In this document: piece after piece, positions 1 to 5,192 of the stretch
Position numbering within the stretch: the first letter of the stretch is position 1
How the letters are laid out: every line of letters begins with the position of its first letter
Assembly (NCBI GenBank): GCA_948467695.1
Contig: CAOKFJ010000152.1
Coordinates: forward strand, 1-5,229
Length of the DNA stretch: 5,229 nucleotides
Origin: an uncultured Allobaculum sp.
GTDB lineage: Bacteria > Bacillota_I > Bacilli_A > Erysipelotrichales > Erysipelotrichaceae
Reading direction: 5' to 3'
Program-made: the position numbers and the translations under genes
The notes under the pieces: model-generated
Database searches by the model: none
What the model saw: the letters and a program-made list of their open reading frames with translations, nothing else
What the model was told of the DNA's origin: nothing

Positions 1-27
1 AAGAATGTCAGCGGGACGAAAGATCAT
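1..27 (-). CDS. Start of a DUF1015-family protein (partial, continues beyond the window edge)
   Basis: Only the first nine codons are inside the window; they read MIFRPADIL. The ATG (27-25) shares its A with the last base of the serA stop codon (TAATG). A Shine-Dalgarno AAAAGGA lies in the serA 3' end at 43-37, nine bases upstream. From memory, the FRPADIL-LP motif near the N-terminus is typical of the DUF1015 family (Pfam PF06245), which in many Bacillota lies directly downstream of serC-serA. The overlap implies translational coupling to serA. I know of no settled biochemical role. The neighbourhood suggests a link to phosphoserine or serine metabolism, but that is inference. The call rests on nine residues plus context, so the reading frame is more secure than the family name. 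Confidence 0.7.
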
Positions 28-1199
28 TACGCTGCATCCTTTTCAAAGAGATTGACACGAATGACTTCATCGATGGCGCGGATGGCGTCAAGGGATTCAT
101 CGGACGGTCTGTCTTCCAGGTCAAGAATGGTGTACGCGATATCGCCGCGGGATTTGTTGAGCATGTTTTCGATGTTGCTTCCGTTTGCGGAAAGGATGTC
201 AGTGATTTTGGAGAGCACTTTCGGCTTGTTGTCGTGGATCACACCAACACGGTACGGCATTCTCAGTTCGAGAGCGACGTTGGGCAGGTTGACGGAGTTG
301 ATGATGCTTCCTTCTTCGAGGTAGCTGCGCAGTTCTTTAGCGGCTGCTACAGCGCAGTTTTCTTCGGATTCTTCGGAGCTTGCGCCAAGGTGGGGAAGAC
401 CGATGACACCGGGGTGGCCGGCGAGTTTTCCATCAGGGAAGTCAGTGACGTACAGAGCCACCTTGCCGGAGTCGAGCGCTTCGAGGATATCGTCATCGTT
501 GACCAGACCGCCGCGGGCGAAGTTGAGGATTTTGACGCCGTCTTTCATCTGGGCGATGGTTTCTTTGTTGATGAGATTTCTTGTGGAATCGAGAAGGGGA
601 AGGTGCAGGGAGATGAAGTCGGAATTGGCGAAGAGATCCTTGAGATCTGTTTTGTGTTCGATCCAGCGGGAGAGTTTCAGCGCGGATTCAACAGAGAGGT
701 AGGGATCATAGCCAAGCACGTTCATATCGAGATGAAGCGCGGTGTTAGCGAGTTTGCTTCCGATTGCGCCAAGACCGACAACGCCAAGGGATTTCCCGGC
801 GATTTCGTTTCCGGCGTATTTCTTTTTCTGTTTTTCAACATCTTTGGCAAGTGTTTCGCTGCCAGCCTGGGTGTTGACCCATTCCATGCCATGGTACAGA
901 TCGCGGGAAGCGAGAAGCAGACCGGCGATAACGAGTTCTTTTACCGCGTTGGCGTTGGCGCCGGGTGTGTTGAAGACAGCAATGCCGCGTTTTGTGCATT
1001 CCGCAAGGTCGATGTTGTTTACACCGGCGCCTGCGCGGGCGATTGCCATCAGGTTGTCGTTGTAGTCCAGATTGTGCAGGTCGGCGCTGCGCACCATGAT
1101 GGCATCGGGATTTTCAGCGTTGGCTGCATATGTGTATGTATTGTCGAATACGGCGGTTCCTTTATCGGAAATCGCGTTCAGTAAAGCTACAGTTCTCAT
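27..1199 (-). CDS. serA: D-3-phosphoglycerate dehydrogenase, short ACT-domain type
   Basis: This NAD-dependent cytosolic enzyme oxidises 3-phosphoglycerate to 3-phosphohydroxypyruvate, the committed step of serine synthesis. The product has 390 residues. The N-terminal part of the substrate domain carries RAGAGVNNID (55-64) and NTPGANANAVKELV (77-90), signatures of the Bacillota SerA subgroup. The Rossmann nucleotide site is GLGAIG (142-147). Catalytic Arg229 is in NFARGG and catalytic His270 is in LPHLGAS. The usual catalytic Glu is not at its expected place (around residue 257, where DFPDGK is read). Residues about 316-390 form an ACT domain, normally a serine-binding regulatory module. The start is ATG 1199 with AAGAGG nine bases upstream (1214-1209). 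An in-frame ATG at 1286 would add 29 unlikely residues encoded partly by a hairpin. The gene lies 107 bases downstream of serC and overlaps the next gene. Confidence 0.95.
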   Translation of the reverse strand: MRTVALLNAISDKGTAVFDNTYTYAANAENPDAIMVRSADLHNLDYNDNLMAIARAGAGVNNIDLAECTKRGIAVFNTPGANANAVKELVIAGLLLASRDLYHGMEWVNTQAGSETLAKDVEKQKKKYAGNEIAGKSLGVVGLGAIGSKLANTALHLDMNVLGYDPYLSVESALKLSRWIEHKTDLKDLFANSDFISLHLPLLDSTRNLINKETIAQMKDGVKILNFARGGLVNDDDILEALDSGKVALYVTDFPDGKLAGHPGVIGLPHLGASSEESEENCAVAAAKELRSYLEEGSIINSVNLPNVALELRMPYRVGVIHDNKPKVLSKITDILSANGSNIENMLNKSRGDIAYTILDLEDRPSDESLDAIRAIDEVIRVNLFEKDAA

Positions 1200-1254
1200 A
1201 GATGTTTTCCTCTTGTATGTGTTTGTCTTGATGGAATCTGATGTCCAATGTGTA

Positions 1255-1300
1255 TAAAAGGGCCTGCAGCTTGTGCTAGGCAGCACGCGAGCTGCAGGCG
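1255..1300 (-). terminator. Intercistronic hairpin with T-run between serC and serA (terminator or attenuator)
   Basis: A perfect 10-bp stem is formed by bases 1262-1271 and 1290-1299 (GCCTGCAGCT / AGCTGCAGGC). It is topped by a second 5-bp stem, GTGCT (1273-1277) with AGCAC (1282-1286), and a four-base loop. Read on the minus strand, the stem is followed by CCTTTTAT, the form of a rho-independent terminator. It sits eight bases past the serC stop and about 60 bases before the serA start. No good serA promoter is visible after it, so partial read-through, which would make serA expression lower than serC, is the likely effect. A stabilising or processing role is also possible. Confidence 0.7.
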
Positions 1301-1306
1301 CCTGGT

Positions 1307-2389
1307 TTAAGCGTGTTCTTCTTCGAAGGCTTTCATGAAATCGACGAGTTTCTGCACGCCTTCAACAGGCATCGCGTTGTAGATGCTTGCGCGCATACCG
1401 CCGACGGAACGGTGGCCTTTGAGGTTTTCAAAGCCGGCTTCTTTGGCTTTGGCGATGAATTCCTTGTCGAGATCGGCATTGCCGGTTACGAAAGGAATGT
1501 TGACCAGGGAACGGTCTTCTTTGGCAACGGGGGTGGAGAAGAGCTTGGAATTGTCGAGGTAGTCGTAAAGCAGAGCGGCTTTTTCCTTGTTGATCTTTTC
1601 CATGTTTTCCAGACCGCCGATTTTTTCTTCAAGCCATTTGCAGACAAGACCAACCATGTAGATACCGTATGTGGGAGGTGTGTTGTACATGGAATCGTTG
1701 TCGACATATGTCTTGTAGTCGAGCATTGCGGAAGGTATGTCGTCGCGCTGGTCGTCAAGCATGTCTTTTTTCATGATGACCAGAGTTACACCGGCAGGAC
1801 CGAGGTTCTTCTGCGCACCGGCGAAAATCATGTCGTACTGTGTCACATCGAGCGGTTCGGTGAAGATGCAGCTCGAAAGGTCGGCAATAAGGCGTTTGCC
1901 TTCATGCGGCGGAAGCTGTTTGTACTTGGTTCCGAAAATAGTGTTGTTTTCGCAGATGTAAACATACTCTGTATCGGGATCGAGGTCGTCCTGAGTGATT
2001 TTCGGAATATACGAGAAAGTCTTGTCGCTGCTGTCGCCGGCCATATGAACACGACCGAGTTTCTTTGTTTCAGCGATGGCTTTTTTGGTCCACTGACCGG
2101 TGTTGATGATATCGGCACCATTTTTATTGAAGTTCATCGGGACCATGGAGAACTGCAGGTTTCCACCGCCCTGAAGGAACAGAATTTCGTAATCATCGGG
2201 GATGTTGGCGAGACGGCGGATGGTGTCCTTTGTTTCCGCCAGAATGGATTCGAAGGCTTTGGAGCGGTGTGACATTTCCATCACGCTCATTCCTGATCCT
2301 CTTGCATCCAGCATTTCATCAGCTGCTGTTTTCAGCACCCATTCGGGCATACAGGCCGGGCCTGCAGAAAAGTTGTAAACTTTACTCAT
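1307..2389 (-). CDS. serC: Phosphoserine aminotransferase
   Basis: This PLP-dependent class-V aminotransferase converts 3-phosphohydroxypyruvate plus glutamate to O-phosphoserine, the second step of serine synthesis. It can also serve pyridoxal phosphate synthesis in some bacteria. The product has 360 residues, the usual family length. The family N-terminus FSAGPA (7-12) is present, as are HRS (41-43, phosphate-binding His/Arg), FLQGGG (71-76), Trp100 (expected to stack on PLP), NNTIFGT (148-154), Asp170 in ADLSS (PLP pyridine nitrogen), the Schiff-base Lys194 in GAQKNLGPAG, and Arg333 in GGMRAS (substrate carboxylate). The start is ATG 2389 with GGAG (2399-2396) six bases upstream. It is the first gene of the serC-serA-DUF1015 cluster and is divergent from ruvA. 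The sequence appears intact. Confidence 0.97.
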   Translation of the reverse strand: MSKVYNFSAGPACMPEWVLKTAADEMLDARGSGMSVMEMSHRSKAFESILAETKDTIRRLANIPDDYEILFLQGGGNLQFSMVPMNFNKNGADIINTGQWTKKAIAETKKLGRVHMAGDSSDKTFSYIPKITQDDLDPDTEYVYICENNTIFGTKYKQLPPHEGKRLIADLSSCIFTEPLDVTQYDMIFAGAQKNLGPAGVTLVIMKKDMLDDQRDDIPSAMLDYKTYVDNDSMYNTPPTYGIYMVGLVCKWLEEKIGGLENMEKINKEKAALLYDYLDNSKLFSTPVAKEDRSLVNIPFVTGNADLDKEFIAKAKEAGFENLKGHRSVGGMRASIYNAMPVEGVQKLVDFMKAFEEEHA

Positions 2390-2435
2390 TTTATTCTCCG
2401 TTTCTTTCCTCGTTCCAGAAAATGATCAGCGTACG

Positions 2436-2448
2436 CAAACAGTGTTTG
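2436..2448. promoter_or_regulatory. Perfect 13-base palindrome in the serC leader (candidate operator or small hairpin)
   Basis: CAAACA-G-TGTTTG is a perfect 6+1+6 inverted repeat. It lies about 20 bases downstream of the inferred serC transcription start and about 50 bases before the serC ATG. It is flanked by a weaker outer pair, GATCA (2424-2428) and TGATC (2456-2460). The position suits a repressor operator or a small leader hairpin. Neither the binding protein nor a role can be named from sequence alone. Confidence 0.35.
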
Positions 2449-2473
2449 TGATTCGTGATCGTCCGGAATGGAA

Positions 2474-2501
2474 TGTATAAGTTATAGCACTCTGTTTTCA
2501 A
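2474..2501 (-). promoter_or_regulatory. Candidate sigma-A promoter for serC
   Basis: On the minus strand, a -35 TTGAAA (2501-2496) is followed after 16 bases by a -10 TATACA (2479-2474). The -35 matches five of six consensus bases and the -10 four of six. A start near 2467 gives a leader of about 78 bases before the serC ATG. A T-rich stretch (2505-2510 on the other strand) lies just upstream of the -35 and could act as an UP-like element. Confidence 0.55.
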
Positions 2502-2561
2502 CGGAAAAAACGGGAACATGGTTTTTGAGCAAAATCATGAAATAGTGTATGTAAAAATGAA

Positions 2562-2591
2562 AAAATTCACGAATTTTCTGAAAAGTTTTCA
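2562..2591. repeat. Adjacent AT-rich palindromes in the divergent region
   Basis: AAAATTC (2562-2568) and GAATTTT (2571-2577) form 7-base arms with a two-base spacer. One base further on, TGAAAA-G-TTTTCA (2579-2591) is a perfect 6+1+6 palindrome. The second resembles a CcpA cre site (TGNAANCGNTNNCA) but is one base too short at the centre, so I do not call it a cre. AT-rich sequence forms such palindromes easily by chance. Both lie upstream of the serC and ruvA promoters. Confidence 0.3.
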
Positions 2592-2666
2592 AAGAATGTG
2601 CGTTGACTTTCTGCGCGATGCCTTTTGCGCGTATTGCCCAGGCGATGAAAGGAAGTCACAGAGTTT

Positions 2667-2675
2667 TGTTATAAT
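2667..2675 (+). promoter_or_regulatory. Extended -10 promoter for the ruvA-ruvB cluster
   Basis: TGTTATAAT matches the extended -10 consensus TGnTATAAT exactly. The -35 region at 17-18 bases spacing (GAAAGG or TGAAAG near 2646-2652) is poor, as is common when an extended -10 is present. Transcription would start near 2682, leaving a leader of about 120 bases before ruvA. No LexA/DinR-type box overlaps it. Confidence 0.6.
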
Positions 2676-2801
2676 GTTCAGGCACTCCACAAAGCGCCAT
2701 TATATAGAGAACGCAATTCCAGCGATGTTCAGAGTGCGAAAGACGCAGTCTGCAGCGATGGAGTTCTATGGCGCGAGGGTTTGGAGAAAGAAGGAGGCCA
2801 C

Positions 2802-3398
2802 ATGATCGGTTATCTTGAAGGAACGGTACGCAAGACAAGAAAGGATCATCTCCTTTTGCAGTGCGGACCGATCGGTTTTATCGTTTACGTGCCTGGAGCG
2901 CAAAGCTATACTCAGGGTTCGCAGGCAGCGTTCTACACGCATCAGCAGTTCAAAGAAGACGGGCAGATGCTCTACGGATTTGAAAGCGAAGAGCTTTACG
3001 AACTGTTTGTTCTGCTCATTCAGGTCAAAGGGCTTGGATGCAAAACGGTGCTCAACATGCTCTCGAGCGCCAAAGGCGATTCGATTATCCGCGCCATTGA
3101 AACCGGTGATGCCGCCGCGCTGAAAAAACTGCCGGGCATCGGCGCGAAAACCGCCGGGCAGATTCTGCTTGATCTCAAAGGCAAAATCACCGTACCCGAG
3201 ACAAAATCCAAAGCGCCATCCGCAAGCGAATTGTCGCCCGTGGCGCAGGAAGTCTGCGATGCGCTGTTATCGCTTGGCTATCGTCAGCCGGAAGTTGACA
3301 GTCTGCGTCTGGCAGAGCTGGAAAAAGAGCACCCTAAAACGGATGAACTTCTGCGTTTCTGCCTGCGTGAACTTGCCAGACGAAAAAAAGGCGTTTAG
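2802..3398 (+). CDS. ruvA: Holliday junction branch migration complex subunit RuvA
   Basis: RuvA binds four-way DNA junctions as a tetramer and loads the RuvB motor during recombinational repair. The product has 198 residues, the normal family length. It begins MIGYLEGTV. Residues 1-62 form the OB-fold domain, with the acidic pin Glu52-Asp53 in KEDGQMLYGF. Two helix-hairpin-helix motifs follow: VKGLGCKTVLNML (75-87) and LPGIGAKTAGQILLDLKGK (110-128). After a linker rich in Lys, Pro and Ser (about 129-144), residues 145-195 form domain III, which contacts RuvB. The start is ATG 2802 with a consensus AAGGAGG at 2791-2797; the spacing of four bases is short. The in-frame TTG at 2781 would add seven residues and overlap the Shine-Dalgarno, so I rejected it. 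The gene is followed by an unusually long gap before ruvB. Confidence 0.97.
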   Translation: MIGYLEGTVRKTRKDHLLLQCGPIGFIVYVPGAQSYTQGSQAAFYTHQQFKEDGQMLYGFESEELYELFVLLIQVKGLGCKTVLNMLSSAKGDSIIRAIETGDAAALKKLPGIGAKTAGQILLDLKGKITVPETKSKAPSASELSPVAQEVCDALLSLGYRQPEVDSLRLAELEKEHPKTDELLRFCLRELARRKKGV

Positions 3399-3453
3399 CG
3401 GGGCATACGCATTGCGTGCATTGAAGCATTAGATATGTACAGAAAGAAAACAG

Positions 3454-3521
3454 GCGCGAATTCTGTCCGTCAAAAAACGTATCTGAACTCATAGCGTTTT
3501 TACCCAGACAGTTTTTCGCGC
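3454..3521 (+). promoter_or_regulatory. Composite hairpin upstream of ruvB (possible attenuator or RNA processing site)
   Basis: Three nested stems can be drawn. GCGCGAA (3454-3460) pairs with TTCGCGC (3515-3521). CTGTC (3463-3467) pairs with GACAG (3507-3511) across a small internal loop. AAAAACG (3473-3479) pairs with CGTTTTT (3495-3501) across a second internal loop, with a possible short TAT/ATA extension. The outer stem is followed by TTTATAT, only a weak terminator tail. The nesting of 19 base pairs over 68 bases is unlikely to be pure chance, but its function is inference. Confidence 0.5.
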
Positions 3522-3528
3522 TTTATAT

Positions 3529-3558
3529 CGAACAATAATGAATCAAACAATAATTAAG
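3529..3558 (+). repeat. Imperfect 15-base tandem repeat before the ruvB ribosome binding site
   Basis: CGAACAATAATGAAT (3529-3543) and CAAACAATAATTAAG (3544-3558) match at 12 of 15 positions and share an identical AACAATAAT core. The repeat ends four bases before the ruvB Shine-Dalgarno. It is AT-rich and probably unstructured, which would help ribosome access. It may simply be a slippage duplication. Confidence 0.55.
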
Positions 3559-3575
3559 TAGAAAGGAAGGTAAGT

Positions 3576-4622
3576 ATGGAAGAGGAACGCATTCTTGATG
3601 GTGAAGAACTTTCAGAAGACCGCGATCAGGCTCTTCGTCCGGCTACCCTTGCGGAATATATCGGACAGGAAGAGCTCAAGCACAACCTGAATGTCTTTAT
3701 TCAGGCAGCCAGAAGCCGCGGGGAAGTTCTTGATCACGTTCTGCTTTACGGCCCTCCGGGACTGGGCAAAACAACCATGGCGATGATCATCGCGCATGAA
3801 ATGAACGGCAATCTGGTCACCGCGACCGGACCGGCAATTCAGAAATCCGGCGACCTGGCGGCAGTGCTCTCGACACTTGAAGCCGGCGACGTCTTGTTTA
3901 TTGATGAAATTCACCGCATTCCGCGGCAGATGGAGGAAATCCTGTATTCGGCTATGGAGGACTTTTTCCTCGATATCGTTGTAGGAAAGGATGGCGCATC
4001 GGCGCATTCGATCCGCCTCGCGCTTCCGCCCTTTACCCTGGTTGGCGCGACAACGCGCGCCGGAGATCTTTCCGCGCCGCTGCGCGACCGCTTCGGGATT
4101 GTCCTGCCGCTTGAGTATTACAGCCAGAATGAACTTGAACAGATCGTTTCGCGCACTTCCGGCATTCTGGAATCGGATATTGAAGATGTAGCGATCAGCG
4201 AAGTCGCCAGACGCTCGCGCGGAACGCCGCGTATCGCCAACCGTCTGCTTCGACGCATCCGCGACTTTGCGCAGGTATACAACGAAGGCGTCATTTCGCA
4301 GGACGTTGCCGACGACGCGCTCAACCGCCTGAAAGTCGACCAGCTTGGTCTGGACCGTGTTGACCGCAAATATCTCGAGGGCATCATTTACCGCTTTAGC
4401 GGCGGACCGGTGGGTGTTGAAGCTCTTGCCAGTTCCATTGGCGAAGATGCCACAACGCTCGAAGATATGTATGAACCCTATCTTCTGCAGACAGGGCTGA
4501 TCAACCGCACGCCACGCGGACGCATCGCTACGCGAAAAGCGTACGAACATCTGCACATCGCTCTGCCCGACGACACGCAAAATGCCTATGTACCGGTGCA
4601 GGATGAAGAAGAAGGCGAGTAA
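3576..4622 (+). CDS. ruvB: Holliday junction branch migration ATPase RuvB
   Basis: RuvB is the hexameric AAA+ motor that pumps DNA through RuvA-bound Holliday junctions. The product has 348 residues, slightly longer than E. coli RuvB through an acidic tail (EEEGE). It shows [11 protein letters not shown] (21-31), Walker A GPPGLGKT (59-66), Walker B LFIDEIH (107-113), sensor 1 GATTRAG (157-163), the arginine-finger segment LRDRFG (169-174), sensor 2 [12 protein letters not shown] (216-227), and a winged-helix DNA-binding domain (about 256-330) with FSGGPVG and RTPRGR. In the beta-hairpin that contacts RuvA, the usual GPxARS is replaced by DGASAHS (139-145), with one extra residue. The start is ATG 3576 with AAAGGAAGG five bases upstream. 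The stop lies ten bases before the lipoprotein gene, which suggests co-translation. Confidence 0.97.
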   Translation: MEEERILDGEELSEDRDQALRPATLAEYIGQEELKHNLNVFIQAARSRGEVLDHVLLYGPPGLGKTTMAMIIAHEMNGNLVTATGPAIQKSGDLAAVLSTLEAGDVLFIDEIHRIPRQMEEILYSAMEDFFLDIVVGKDGASAHSIRLALPPFTLVGATTRAGDLSAPLRDRFGIVLPLEYYSQNELEQIVSRTSGILESDIEDVAISEVARRSRGTPRIANRLLRRIRDFAQVYNEGVISQDVADDALNRLKVDQLGLDRVDRKYLEGIIYRFSGGPVGVEALASSIGEDATTLEDMYEPYLLQTGLINRTPRGRIATRKAYEHLHIALPDDTQNAYVPVQDEEEGE

Positions 4623-4632
4623 GGTGAAGCGA

Positions 4633-5133
4633 ATGAGCCATAAAAGCCATAGTCTGCATCTGTGCAGAAAGAGTCTGCTGATCGCGCTGCTTCTACCGCT
4701 TGCGCTTCTTGGCGGATGCGCCAGCCAGAAAGTCACCTCGTGCACATACAGCACCAAAGAAGGCTCGTCCATCGTGCTGCGTCTGAAAGCGCATGAAGAA
4801 TCCGAAAAAGCCGAGTTGCTGGATATCGTGATGCATTTTCCGCTCGAATACGACGAGACATTGACTGGCACGCACATTCCTTTGGACGAGACAAGCAAAG
4901 ACATCAACGCGCAGAAAAAACGTCTGCTTCAGGAAAGTGTCGGAAGCACGCTTGGCATCAATCCTGATCTCATTCGTGTAAAAGAAAAAGACGGTCAGTT
5001 TGAAGTGAGTGCCAATATTCTCGATATTCCCGCCCTGTTTGAACGCTTCTCGCTTGAAGCGCCATCTCTTGACTATGATGCGCTTAAAGCGGAGCTTGAA
5101 CAGTCGCCTCTGTTTTCCTGCAGTTCCAAATAA
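4633..5133 (+). CDS. Putative secreted lipoprotein of unknown function
   Basis: The product has 166 residues from ATG 4633, preceded by AAGGTGA (4621-4627) which overlaps the ruvB stop. A GTG at 4624 and an ATG at 4603 (overlapping ruvB) are alternative starts in the same frame. The N-terminus has a basic and His-rich region (residues 2-13), a hydrophobic core SLLIALLLPLALL (14-26) and a lipobox LGGC with Cys29 as the lipidated residue, so the mature protein should be anchored outside the membrane. The mature part is hydrophilic, rich in Glu, Lys and Leu, and has no transmembrane segment. Cys37 and Cys163 could form a disulfide. The layout faintly recalls small YehR/DUF1307-type lipoproteins, but I cannot support that family by motif. 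It is the last gene before a strong terminator, so it probably shares the ruv transcript. Confidence 0.82.
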   Translation: MSHKSHSLHLCRKSLLIALLLPLALLGGCASQKVTSCTYSTKEGSSIVLRLKAHEESEKAELLDIVMHFPLEYDETLTGTHIPLDETSKDINAQKKRLLQESVGSTLGINPDLIRVKEKDGQFEVSANILDIPALFERFSLEAPSLDYDALKAELEQSPLFSCSSK

Positions 5134-5147
5134 CCTGTGAAACTGAT

Positions 5148-5192
5148 CGCATCCTGCTTTGATTCATGAAAGCAGGATGCGTTTTTACTTTT
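5148..5192 (+). terminator. Rho-independent terminator of the ruvA-ruvB-lipoprotein transcript
   Basis: A perfect 13-bp stem pairs CGCATCCTGCTTT (5148-5160) with AAAGCAGGATGCG (5169-5181) around an eight-base loop. It is followed by TTTTTACTTTT (5182-5192). It begins 14 bases after the lipoprotein stop. The opposite strand lacks a T-run after the stem, so it works in the plus direction only. Confidence 0.93.

Larger units (their letters stand above)
2390..2801. other. Divergent intergenic control region between serC and ruvA
   Basis: These 412 bases contain no convincing gene. They hold a serC promoter on the minus strand (2474-2501) with a leader of roughly 78 bases. A ruvA extended -10 promoter on the plus strand (2667-2675) has a leader of about 120 bases. 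The AT-rich centre (about 2500-2600) has several A and T tracts and short palindromes. An open frame from 2518 to 2805 exists on the plus strand, but it has no ribosome binding site, no family resemblance that I recognise, and contains the ruvA promoter. No T-box, riboswitch of known class, tRNA or SOS box (GAAC-N4-GTTC) was seen. Confidence 0.75.
3399..3575 (+). other. Structured 177-base gap between ruvA and ruvB
   Basis: These genes are usually close or overlapping, so this gap is long. It contains an 11-base palindrome ACGCATTGCGT (3407-3417), a composite hairpin (3454-3521), and a 15-base tandem repeat (3529-3558) immediately before the ruvB Shine-Dalgarno AAAGGAAGG (3562-3570). No gene of credible size is present. 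The only short frame, ATG 3538 to TAG 3559-3561 (MNQTIIK), lacks a ribosome binding site. No strong promoter for ruvB stands out, so ruvB is probably read from the ruvA promoter. Confidence 0.6.

Noticed and set aside
234..1184. 316-codon open frame on the plus strand, antisense to serA
   Set aside because: It is a shadow of serA, which is complete with all family motifs. The frame has no family resemblance and no credible start context.
1200..1286. 29-residue N-terminal extension of SerA from an upstream ATG
   Set aside because: The extension would be encoded partly by the terminator-like hairpin. ATG 1199 has a good ribosome binding site and the family N-terminus starts there.
1313..2272. 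319-codon open frame on the plus strand, antisense to serC
   Set aside because: It mirrors serC codon bias. The translated product is low in recognisable motifs and rich in Phe, Val and Gly, as expected for an antisense frame.
2579..2591. CcpA cre-like site TGAAAAGTTTTCA
   Set aside because: It lacks the central CG pair and is one base shorter than the cre consensus, so I report it only as a palindrome.
2709..2730. GAAC ... GTTC pair resembling an SOS box
   Set aside because: The spacing between the half sites is 14 bases, not the four required for a Gram-positive LexA/DinR box.
2518..2805. 95-codon open frame upstream of ruvA
   Set aside because: It has no ribosome binding site and no known motif, and the likely ruvA promoter lies inside it.
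3612..4907. 431-codon open frame on the minus strand across ruvB and the lipoprotein gene
   Set aside because: It is antisense to two well-supported genes, has no recognisable domain, and the terminator at 5148-5192 fits plus-strand transcription only.
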